A DNA stretch of 6,313 nt from Ignavibacteria bacterium. Lineage in GTDB: Bacteria; Bacteroidota; Ignavibacteria; Tepidaquicellales; OLB5. The stretch is taken from positions 1 to 6,313 of the forward strand of contig JAUQWT010000414.1 of assembly GCA_030835005.1 (NCBI GenBank), read 5' to 3'. Below, one piece after another: positions 1 to 4,894 of the stretch. Both the position numbers and the translations under genes were made by a program. The notes under the pieces are model-generated. The model did no database searches, had not been told where the DNA came from, and was given only the letters and a program-made list of their open reading frames with translations. The stretch's first letter is position 1. Every line of letters begins with the position of its first letter.

Positions 1-1
1 T

Positions 2-145
2 CAGCCAAGTAATACTAAAAGGAAAAATAAGCACGGTTTCAGGGAAAGAATGGCTACAAAGAACGGCCGCGCAGTTCTTGCCAGCCGTAGAGCCAAAGGA
101 AGAAAGAAACTAACAGTTAGCGACGAAAAGAAATTCACAAGATAA
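2..145 (+). CDS. rpmH: 50S ribosomal protein L34, 5' end cut by window
   Basis: This is the last 47 codons plus the TAA stop of ribosomal protein bL34, a small basic protein of the large ribosomal subunit that binds 23S rRNA. The translated text starts QPSNTKRKNKHGFRERM and continues through ATKNGRAVLASRRAKGRKK, which is the bL34 signature almost residue for residue. By comparison with the usual MKRTYQPS start, about five N-terminal residues lie before the window. A short C-terminal extension (SDEKKFTR) is common in this family. It is the first gene of the classic rpmH-rnpA-yidD-yidC cluster, with rnpA beginning 8 bp after its stop. The promoter and the oriC side of the locus are not in the window. 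Confidence 0.95.
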   Translation, partial: QPSNTKRKNKHGFRERMATKNGRAVLASRRAKGRKKLTVSDEKKFTR

Positions 146-153
146 ATTCTGTT

Positions 154-605
154 TTGAATAAGATATATACATTAGGGCGCGATGAAATCATAAGAGGATA
201 TTCCCTGTTTGAACAGATACTATCATCTTCTTCCAGAAAACAGGAAGATTGCCTGTCAGCATATTTTGATAAAGACGGACTGCAAACCGACTTTCCGGTA
301 AAGGTCGGTTTTTTAATTTCAAAAAAAAAATTAAAAAAGCTCATGAGCGCAATCGTATAAAGCGCTTAATGCGTGAAGCTTACAGGCTGAATAAATATAA
401 CCTTCTGGAGCCTGTTTCAAAAACTGATATTAAAATACGTTTGTTACTATCCCTCTCTAATTCTGCTTACAGTAATCACAAAACCATCACTTTCAAACAA
501 TTATCGGACTCTATGTCCGTTTTATTAAACAAGATTAGCACCAGCATAAGTAATGAAATATCTGAATCCGAAATACATCCTGATAATTCTGATCAGATTA
601 TATAA
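154..605 (+). CDS. rnpA: Ribonuclease P protein component, split by a -1 frame break
   Basis: This encodes the protein subunit of RNase P, which helps the catalytic RNA trim 5' leaders from tRNA precursors (and tmRNA). The N-terminal part (154-339, TTG start, beginning NKIYTLGRDEIIRGY) reads through VKVGFLISKKK. That frame then stops at 358-360. The rest continues in the -1 frame from about 339 to the TAA at 603-605 and carries the family hallmark HERNRIKRLMREAYRLNK (RNR motif). Joined, the product is about 150 residues, a little longer than many RnpA proteins, with no residue missing at the joint. The break lies in an A-rich stretch, 321-338. Because RnpA is essential, the likeliest explanations are a homopolymer sequencing error (A10 for A11) or recoding; true inactivation is less likely. 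Position after rpmH and a 53-bp overlap with yidD support the identity. The TTG start is chosen because it follows rpmH directly and no better start exists; no clear Shine-Dalgarno site is seen. Confidence 0.85.
333..339 (+). other. Putative -1 slippery heptamer in rnpA
   Basis: The bases A AAA AAG lie exactly in phase with the upstream rnpA frame (ttA AAA AAG). This is the same heptamer used in E. coli dnaX for -1 frameshifting. A -1 slip here gives ...SKKKLKK followed by AHERNRIKR, which restores full-length RnpA with correct family spacing. A second slip-prone tract, A10 at 321-330, lies just upstream. Downstream, bases 344-350 can pair with 362-368 (seven pairs, one G-U, 11-nt loop), starting 4 nt after the heptamer. 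The sequence supports the geometry. Whether recoding actually occurs is inference, and an assembly indel remains the simpler alternative. Confidence 0.35.
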
Positions 606-798
606 ATTGTTTATCTCTCCATTGTTCCCGCCTGCATGCAGACACTACCCAACCTGTTCCGAATACGCTGTTGGAGCGCTGGAGAAACACGGATTCTTCA
701 AAGGAACTTTCCTTGCATCTGTTAGAATACTCAAATGTAATCCTTTTTTCAAAGGCGGCTATGATCCCGTACCGGACATCAAACTAAAAGACAAATAA
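553..798 (+). CDS. yidD: Membrane protein insertion efficiency factor YidD
   Basis: A small (81 aa) YidD/DUF37 protein, thought to associate with the inner face of the membrane and help YidC or Sec-YidC insert membrane proteins. The family core is clear: LIRLYKLFISPLFPPACRHY, then PTCSEYAVGALEKHGFFKG, then ILKCNPFFKGGYDPVP. The three conserved Cys are present in the PAC, PTC and LKC contexts, and residues 8-25 are hydrophobic to amphipathic. The ATG at 553 lies inside the 3' end of rnpA, in a different frame, giving a 53-bp overlap that suggests translational coupling. yidC starts 9 bp after its stop. Length is typical of the family. Confidence 0.93.
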   Translation: MKYLNPKYILIILIRLYKLFISPLFPPACRHYPTCSEYAVGALEKHGFFKGTFLASVRILKCNPFFKGGYDPVPDIKLKDK

Positions 799-807
799 TT
801 TCAGAAA

Positions 808-2607
808 ATGGATAGAAATTCAATTATAGGTTTTGTTTTAATAGGCGTAATTCTCATCGGCTGGCTTTATTTCCAGAATAAGAACGCCCCACCGCCAAAA
901 CCGGAAGATAAGAAACAGACCGAGGAACAGGTCAAGAAAGATTCTGTAAAGACTACTGCTGTTGATACAGTTAAGAAGACTACTACAACAGATACTTCAA
1001 AGGTCAACCAGCCGGTATCTGAAAAATACGGCATGTTGTTCGGTAAGTTTGAAAAAGGTGAAGATAAGATAATTATCGTTGAAACTGATAAATTTTACGC
1101 GGAATTTTCTACCAAAGGCGGAGCGCTTATTAAGTACGAAGTCAAAGGATTTAAGACATGGGATGGTTACCCTGTACAATTACTTCAACTTGAAAAAGGA
1201 GGACAGCTTAACCTGTTATTCAATTCTACTGAAGGGAAGTTAATAGACACTAGAGATCTCTATTTCAATTCTGATTATAAACCATGGGAAAGAGTTGATG
1301 TAAAAGGAAATTCTGATTACAAATTAAAATTTGAAATGCCTATTGATTCAAATGGCGCGAAGATAACCAAGATCTTTACCATCAGAAATGACTCGTACAT
1401 GTTTGGTGTTGAGATCAATCTTGACAATTCTTCGAAATTCATTTCGAATTTTGAGTATCAGCTTGTTTGGGAAAATTCTCTGAAGCTAACTGAGTACAGA
1501 AGTGACAGCGAAGGCAGCCATGCGAACGCATTTGCCGAATCAGGTGGTGAACTTGAAGTACTTGATGTAACCAGCAAGGATGAACCGCTCAAATCAGATT
1601 TGAACGGGCAGACCAGCTGGGTGAGCTCAAGGACAATGTATTTTACAGTATTCCTTATCTCCGAAGGCAGGAAAGCAGATGGTTCTTATTTAACCGGCAC
1701 GTACTCAGATCTTCCTAATAATGGTTTTGTGAAAGATTACTCGATTGCCCTTAAAATGGCAATAAAAAACGACAAGTCTGAGAAAAACAAATTCAACATT
1801 TATCTTGGTCCGGTTGATTACGAGATATTGAAGAGTTACAATATGGATCTTCAGTCAACAATGAGGTTCTCGCTTGATTTCCTTGTCAGGCCTATTGCAC
1901 AATACGCTATACTGCCGTTTTTCTTATTCCTTCATAGTTTTATTTCTAATTGGGGAATAGTCATAATTATCTTCTCGATAGTCATGAAGATTGTACTAAC
2001 TCCATTCACCCGTTACCAGATGAAGTCAATGAAAAAGATGGGTGAGCTTCAGCCTAAGATGACTGCAATGCGCGAGAAATATAAAGATGATCCGCAGAAA
2101 CAGCAGCAGATGCTGATGAAGCTTTATAAGGAAGAGAAGATAAATCCGGCGGGAGGTTGCCTGCCCATGCTGCTTCAGCTGCCGATCTTATATGCCCTCT
2201 TCGGTGTTTTCAGTTCAACAATTGAGCTTAGACAGGCGTATTTCGGTTTGTGGATACATGACCTTGCAGTACCTGATGTGATTTTACAGCTGCCGTTTAA
2301 AATCCCGCTTTTCGGAGTAGATTATTTGTCAGGACTTGCATTGTTAATGGGTATTACAATGTTCATTCAGCAAAAAATGACCGTTAAGGACCCAAAACAA
2401 ATGGCAATGGTTTACATTATGCCGATCATGCTTACGTTCTTATTCACTACATTGCCGGCGGGACTGAACCTGTACTACTTTATGTTCAACCTGTTATCAA
2501 TAATTGAGCAGTATTTCGTTCAGAAAAAAGGAAAGAAAGAAGCAGAGGATAAGGTTGAAGTTGTAACTCAGCCGAAACCTAATTTTAAGTATAAGGGTAA
2601 GAAATAG
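808..2607 (+). CDS. yidC: Membrane protein insertase YidC (Oxa1 family)
   Basis: An inner-membrane insertase of 599 aa that inserts and folds membrane proteins alone or with SecYEG. Residues about 5-23 form the N-terminal membrane anchor. Residues 25-70 are a charged Lys/Thr-rich linker. Residues about 75-345 are the periplasmic beta-domain found in Gram-negative YidC. The conserved Oxa1 domain follows: TM2 near 381-402 (NWGIVIIIFSIVMK), a cytoplasmic hairpin rich in Lys and Met (about 403-447), INPAGGCLPMLLQLPILYAL near 445-464, IELRQAYFGLWIHDL near 472-486, and the last helices near 503-569 with LPAGLNLYYFMFN. The C-terminus is Lys-rich, as expected for ribosome contact. The hydrophilic-groove position that is Arg366 in E. 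coli aligns here with Lys394, as I recall for Bacteroidota relatives. The ATG is preceded by no strong Shine-Dalgarno site. It is the last gene of the cluster, followed by a terminator. Confidence 0.97.
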   Translation: MDRNSIIGFVLIGVILIGWLYFQNKNAPPPKPEDKKQTEEQVKKDSVKTTAVDTVKKTTTTDTSKVNQPVSEKYGMLFGKFEKGEDKIIIVETDKFYAEFSTKGGALIKYEVKGFKTWDGYPVQLLQLEKGGQLNLLFNSTEGKLIDTRDLYFNSDYKPWERVDVKGNSDYKLKFEMPIDSNGAKITKIFTIRNDSYMFGVEINLDNSSKFISNFEYQLVWENSLKLTEYRSDSEGSHANAFAESGGELEVLDVTSKDEPLKSDLNGQTSWVSSRTMYFTVFLISEGRKADGSYLTGTYSDLPNNGFVKDYSIALKMAIKNDKSEKNKFNIYLGPVDYEILKSYNMDLQSTMRFSLDFLVRPIAQYAILPFFLFLHSFISNWGIVIIIFSIVMKIVLTPFTRYQMKSMKKMGELQPKMTAMREKYKDDPQKQQQMLMKLYKEEKINPAGGCLPMLLQLPILYALFGVFSSTIELRQAYFGLWIHDLAVPDVILQLPFKIPLFGVDYLSGLALLMGITMFIQQKMTVKDPKQMAMVYIMPIMLTFLFTTLPAGLNLYYFMFNLLSIIEQYFVQKKGKKEAEDKVEVVTQPKPNFKYKGKK

Positions 2608-2626
2608 AAAGCGTTTTTGAAAATTC

Positions 2627-2659
2627 AAAAAGGTGAGTCATTTAGGCTCACCTTTTTTT
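2627..2659. terminator. Bidirectional intrinsic terminator between yidC and ssrA
   Basis: The arm AGGTGAG (2631-2637) pairs with CTCACCT (2647-2653) around a 9-nt loop, and flanking A and T runs extend the stem to about 11 bp. On the plus strand it ends in seven T (2653-2659), which fits termination of yidC. On the minus strand the same stem is followed by five T (complement of 2627-2631), placed just beyond the 3' end of ssrA, so it can serve both convergent transcripts. Confidence 0.85.
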
Positions 2660-2660
2660 G

Positions 2661-3021
2661 TGGAGATGCCGGGAGTCGAACCCGGGTCCGAAAACAAGAC
2701 CATTAAAACGTCTACATTCATAGTTCGCGTTTAGGATTCACATTTAAACCGCACCGCAAACTTAGCAGTCTAAATGTTACACCTGATGTTTTCTCACCGC
2801 TTGGCTCAGGTAAACCTTACGGCCAGCTTGTCATTTTGGCGTCTTTTTGCCTTCCGGACAAGCGGCGAAGTGGCAAAAGACGAGCGGCTTATTTATTAAG
2901 CAGCTAAAGCGTAGTTATTGTTGTCGTTTATTTTGACTTTCCAGCCTTTTTAACGTGCTTGCTGAGAACACGGAATGCTGTCTTAAACATCTATATTCCC
3001 GTCGAAACCAAATTCATCCCC
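2661..3021 (-). ncRNA. ssrA: Transfer-messenger RNA (tmRNA)
   Basis: tmRNA rescues stalled ribosomes: it enters as alanyl-tRNA and then serves as mRNA for a degradation tag. On the minus strand the RNA starts GGGGAUGAAUUUGGUUUCGA (from 3021) and ends with the T-arm GGGUUCGACUCCC and CAUCUCCA (to 2661). GGGGAUG pairs with CAUCUCC as a 7-bp acceptor stem that includes G3-U70, the alanyl-tRNA synthetase identity pair. The terminal CCA is not encoded: the genome continues CA-AAA after the discriminator A, so CCA must be added after transcription. The tag frame follows AGUC, as in E. coli, and reads KINDNNNYALAA with tandem UAA stops (tag codons and first stop at complement 2896-2934). Length is 361 nt in one piece, with no sign of permutation. 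It lies 78 bp downstream of the GNAT gene on the same strand. Confidence 0.95.
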
Positions 3022-3063
3022 ATAATATCATTTTCAAATACTAAAAGAACAATTAAACTCTTA

Positions 3064-3095
3064 CAAACATATAACATTACAGACTGGTAAACAAT
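3064..3095 (-). promoter_or_regulatory. Candidate Bacteroidota-type promoter for ssrA
   Basis: Read on the minus strand, TATGTTTG (complement of 3064-3071) matches the -7 consensus TAnnTTTG. ATTG (complement of 3092-3095) lies 20 bp upstream and fits the -33 TTTG box at three of four bases. Transcription would begin near 3060, leaving a leader of about 38 nt to be removed to give the mature tmRNA 5' end, a job normally done by RNase P. Read-through from the GNAT gene is an alternative. The match is from pattern only. Confidence 0.4.
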
Positions 3096-3099
3096 TCCA

Positions 3100-3570
3100 T
3101 TAGGTTAGCTTAAGCTCCATATACAAAGTGTGTGGATTGGGATTATCATAATAAGCTTCAATTTCAATGAATCCGTGCTTTTCATATAATGAAACAGCTT
3201 TTTGCATTCTTTCTTTGATAGTGTCAAGCCGCATTGTTACATAGCCAATCTCTTTCGCTTCAAGGATCACTTTTTGGATCAGTGCATCACCGATTCCTGT
3301 TCCGCGGAATTCAGGCCTTACATAAAGCCGTTTCATCTCACAGATACCCTCTTCAAATTTGCGGAGTCCAATACAACCTGCATAATTACCATCATCCAAT
3401 ACCAGATATAATCTGCCCTCAGGAGGGGTGTATTTTCCGGGGAGTCCGGCCAGCTCTTCATCAAATCCCTGGAAGCATAAGGGGAAATCAAGCCATTTGG
3501 CATACTCAAGAAATAGTTCTTTAACTGCCTTAATATGTTCCTCCGAAGTTACATCTATGATCTCGTACAA
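3100..3570 (-). CDS. GNAT family N-acetyltransferase
   Basis: A predicted 156-aa acetyltransferase of the Gcn5-related (GNAT) fold, which transfers acetyl from acetyl-CoA to an amine; its substrate cannot be told. The acetyl-CoA binding motif A is clear: VRPEFRGTGIGDALI, with RGTGIG at about residues 89-94 of the chosen product. The C-terminal GNAT helix and strand follow as AVSLYEKHGFIEIEAYY. The middle part (SLCFQ-like LCFQGFDEELAGLPGKYTPPEG) resembles a common subgroup of short GNATs. The frame is open back to an ATG at 3702, but that start would overlap queD head to head and lie beyond the promoter. I choose the TTG at 3570, giving (M)YEIIDVTSEEH, because relatives start there and AAAGGA (complement of 3578-3583) sits 8 bp upstream as a Shine-Dalgarno site. 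It is divergent from queD. Confidence 0.85.
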   Translation of the reverse strand: MYEIIDVTSEEHIKAVKELFLEYAKWLDFPLCFQGFDEELAGLPGKYTPPEGRLYLVLDDGNYAGCIGLRKFEEGICEMKRLYVRPEFRGTGIGDALIQKVILEAKEIGYVTMRLDTIKERMQKAVSLYEKHGFIEIEAYYDNPNPHTLYMELKLT

Positions 3571-3580
3571 TTTCCAGTCC

Positions 3581-3611
3581 TTTAATTTACATGCAAATTT
3601 AGTTAACTTTG
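3581..3611 (+). promoter_or_regulatory. Candidate promoter for queD, overlapping the GNAT promoter
   Basis: TAACTTTG at 3604-3611 is an exact TAnnTTTG -7 box, and TTTA at 3581-3584 is a three-of-four -33 box with a 19-bp spacer. Transcription would start near 3614-3615, only about 4-5 nt before the queD ATG, so the message would be almost leaderless. The two divergent -7 boxes are only 2 bp apart, so the two promoters cannot be occupied at once. The assignment is by pattern only. Confidence 0.45.
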
Positions 3612-3620
3612 TTGAATTAT
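3594..3620 (-). promoter_or_regulatory. Candidate promoter for the GNAT gene
   Basis: On the minus strand TAAATTTG (complement of 3594-3601) is an exact TAnnTTTG -7 box. A TTTC (complement of 3621-3624, just outside the interval) lies 19 bp upstream as a three-of-four match to the -33 TTTG. Transcription would start near 3590, giving a leader of about 20 nt that contains the AAAGGA ribosome binding site before the TTG start. The assignment is by pattern and spacing only. Confidence 0.45.
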
Positions 3621-4059
3621 GAAAATATCTAAAGAATACCGCTGGGAAATGGGCCACCGTTTGCCCTTTCACAAAGGTCTGTGCAGGAACATTCACGGTC
3701 ATTCATACAAAATGTCCGTTGAAATAACCGGTGAGCTTGATAAGAACGGAATGATAATAGATTTTTTTGACCTGAATAAAATCGTCAAACCGATCGTTGA
3801 AAAATATGATCATGCCTTCCTTTGCTGGGAAGGTGATAAGAAAGTGAAAGATTTCCTGGTTAAGAGTAAAATGAAACTGGTATTGGCTGATTATCATTCA
3901 ACCGTTGAAAACATATGCTCGGATTTTCTTGATAAGATAACTGTTAAGCTCCTTGATATAAAGAAACATAATTTCGAAGAGCTGACAGTTAAGATATATG
4001 AGAGTCCGAATTCTTATGCGGAGAAATCCAGAATGCTGAATAAGGGACTTAGTCTTTAA
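3619..4059 (+). CDS. queD: 6-carboxy-5,6,7,8-tetrahydropterin synthase QueD
   Basis: A 146-aa cytosolic enzyme of the PTPS/QueD family that converts 7,8-dihydroneopterin triphosphate to 6-carboxytetrahydropterin (CPH4), an early step of preQ0 and queuosine synthesis. The zinc ligands are visible as His13 (MGHRL) and His26/His28 (NIHGHSYK). The catalytic Cys is Cys22 in the GLCRN context. YDHAFL (Asp64-His65) supplies the usual catalytic pair, STVEN at 94-98 corresponds to the family PTxEN, and Glu128 in KIYESPNSYAE is the substrate-binding Glu. Length is close to that of small bacterial QueD proteins. The short C-tail KSRMLNKGLSL has no obvious role. It is followed by queE and queC, which confirms the pathway. 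The ATG at 3619 lies just behind a candidate promoter, with almost no leader and no Shine-Dalgarno site. Confidence 0.93.
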   Translation: MKISKEYRWEMGHRLPFHKGLCRNIHGHSYKMSVEITGELDKNGMIIDFFDLNKIVKPIVEKYDHAFLCWEGDKKVKDFLVKSKMKLVLADYHSTVENICSDFLDKITVKLLDIKKHNFEELTVKIYESPNSYAEKSRMLNKGLSL

Positions 4060-4191
4060 TCCCCGCAAAAGCGGGGAAGTTTTAGGAATATCACATCCAG
4101 TCAAACGCGTGCGTTTGACCTACTTTTTAATAAGAACGATTCAAAATAATGGATAGCGAAACAAGAATGGATCGCCGCTTTCGCGGGGATT
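4058..4191. repeat. Palindromic element with 17-bp inverted ends (REP/MITE-like)
   Basis: The left end AATCCCCGCAAAAGCGG (4058-4074) and the reverse complement of the right end (4175-4191), AATCCCCGCGAAAGCGG, agree at 16 of 17 bases. Each end is itself a hairpin: CCCCGC-AAAA-GCGGGG at 4061-4076, and a stem with one mismatch at 4171-4190. Between them is a perfect palindrome (4100-4119). The GC-rich hairpins stand out from AT-rich surroundings. It could be a small non-autonomous mobile element or a pair of dispersed REP-like hairpins in inverted orientation. No protein is encoded in it, and copy number cannot be judged from one window. Its right half runs into the first codons of queE. Confidence 0.5.
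4100..4128 (+). terminator. Hairpin with T-run between queD and queE
   Basis: GTCAAACGC (4100-4108) is followed by GT and then its exact reverse complement GCGTTTGAC (4111-4119). After four more bases (CTAC) comes a run of five T (4124-4128). This looks like an intrinsic terminator or attenuator, but the stem is only moderately GC-rich, the T-run is short and offset, and it may simply be part of the repeat element. If it works, queE would be expressed less than queD or need its own promoter. Confidence 0.35.
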
Positions 4192-4832
4192 CCCTAAAGG
4201 TTAACGAAATATTTTATTCAATTCAGGGTGAATCAACCCGTGCCGGATTGCCATGTGTATTTGTAAGACTCACATATTGCAATATACGCTGTGTTTATTG
4301 TGATACTGAATATGCCTTTTATGAAGGAAAAGATATGTCGTTGACCGATATCATCGATGAAATTGTCAAATATGACTGCAATCTGGTGGAAATAACAGGC
4401 GGTGAGCCGCTTGTTCAGGAAAATGTACATATCCTGATGAAAGAGCTTTGTGATAAAGATTATGAAGTCCTTATTGAAACAGGAGGCACTTTGCCAATTG
4501 AAGTTATTGATAAACGTGTTAAAGTTATTATGGATATCAAGACCCCTTATAGCAAGATGGAAAAGAAAAACCGTTACGAAAATATTCAATTCTTAAAACC
4601 GGTTGATGAGATCAAGTTTGTTATCGGAAGCAGGGAAGATTATGACTGGGCGAAGGAATTGATCAGCAAATATGATCTAACCAAAAAAACCGCACAGGTA
4701 TTAATGTCACCGGTGTTTGATAAAGTTGAAAATATCGAGCTAGCTGAATGGATACTCCATGACAGGCTGAATGTTCGGTTTCAGCTGCAGATGCATAAAT
4801 ATATTTGGCATCCTGAAACAAGAAGAGTGTAA
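4149..4832 (+). CDS. queE: 7-carboxy-7-deazaguanine synthase QueE (radical SAM)
   Basis: A radical SAM enzyme that rearranges CPH4 to 7-carboxy-7-deazaguanine (CDG), the ring-contracting step of preQ0 synthesis, using S-adenosylmethionine and a [4Fe-4S] cluster. The cluster motif is CNIRCVYC (Cys44, Cys48, Cys51; CxxxCxxC). The substrate-binding N-terminus KVNEIFYSIQGEST is at 17-30, the SAM-binding GGEP at 84-87, and the C-terminal family ending QLQMHKYIWHPETRRV is intact. Length (227 aa) is normal for the family apart from a 15-residue N-terminal lead, MDSETRMDRRFRGDS. That lead is encoded by the inverted-repeat element, and relatives usually start right at LKVNE. No start codon exists at that point, so ATG 4149 or ATG 4167 (Met7) must be used. 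Neither has a clear ribosome binding site. It follows queD by 89 bp. Confidence 0.93.
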   Translation: MDSETRMDRRFRGDSLKVNEIFYSIQGESTRAGLPCVFVRLTYCNIRCVYCDTEYAFYEGKDMSLTDIIDEIVKYDCNLVEITGGEPLVQENVHILMKELCDKDYEVLIETGGTLPIEVIDKRVKVIMDIKTPYSKMEKKNRYENIQFLKPVDEIKFVIGSREDYDWAKELISKYDLTKKTAQVLMSPVFDKVENIELAEWILHDRLNVRFQLQMHKYIWHPETRRV

Positions 4833-4834
4833 GT

Positions 4835-4869
4835 GATTTGGGATTGCGGATTTGTGATTTCAGGATTTA
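4835..4869. repeat. Degenerate 7-bp tandem repeats before queC
   Basis: Directly after the queE stop the sequence reads as heptads: GATTTGG, GATTGCG, GATTTGT, GATTTCA, then a shifted GGATTTA. Four units in a row start GATT at exact 7-bp spacing (4835, 4842, 4849, 4856). Nothing is coded here. It may be a simple-sequence remnant or a dispersed intergenic repeat family; a function is not evident. Confidence 0.5.
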
Positions 4870-4884
4870 GAAGAAAATATAAAT

Positions 4885-4892
4885 TAAGTTTG
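4885..4892 (+). promoter_or_regulatory. Possible -7 promoter element of queC
   Basis: TAAGTTTG matches the Bacteroidota -7 consensus TAnnTTTG exactly. No good -33 TTTG box is found 17-21 bp upstream, where the sequence is CAGGATTT. Transcription would start at about the TTG start codon itself, which makes this a weak call. It is listed because the same box occurs before ssrA, queD and the GNAT gene. Confidence 0.22.
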
Positions 4893-4894
4893 AT

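Noticed and set aside
135..344. Minus-strand frame opposite rnpA
   Set aside because: It is antisense to the N-terminal half of rnpA and rich in Ser/Phe from the complementary codons.
369..605. A separate small gene starting at ATG 369
   Set aside because: Its first residues, MREAYRLNK, are the middle of the RnpA signature, so it is the second half of rnpA and not an independent protein.
2614..2631. AT-only palindrome (TTTTTGA and TCAAAAA) after yidC
   Set aside because: It is weak and overlaps the stronger GC-containing terminator stem; it is probably just its A/T-rich flank.
3234..3524. Plus-strand open frames opposite the GNAT gene (up to 96 codons)
   Set aside because: They lie fully antisense to a clear GNAT domain and show no recognisable protein features.
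3571..3618. preQ1 riboswitch before queD
   Set aside because: The 48-bp gap is filled by the two promoter boxes, and the transcript leader would be too short for an aptamer.
3571..3702. Extended N-terminus of the GNAT protein starting at ATG 3702 on the minus strand
   Set aside because: It would overlap the start of queD head to head, read through both divergent promoter boxes, and add 44 residues not expected in the family; TTG 3570 has a good ribosome binding site.
4233..4589. 118-codon minus-strand frame inside queE
   Set aside because: It is antisense to the radical SAM core and its composition mirrors the queE codons; no domain or start signal supports it.
4835..4869. CRISPR array
   Set aside because: The 7-bp period is far too short, with no repeat-spacer alternation and no cas genes.
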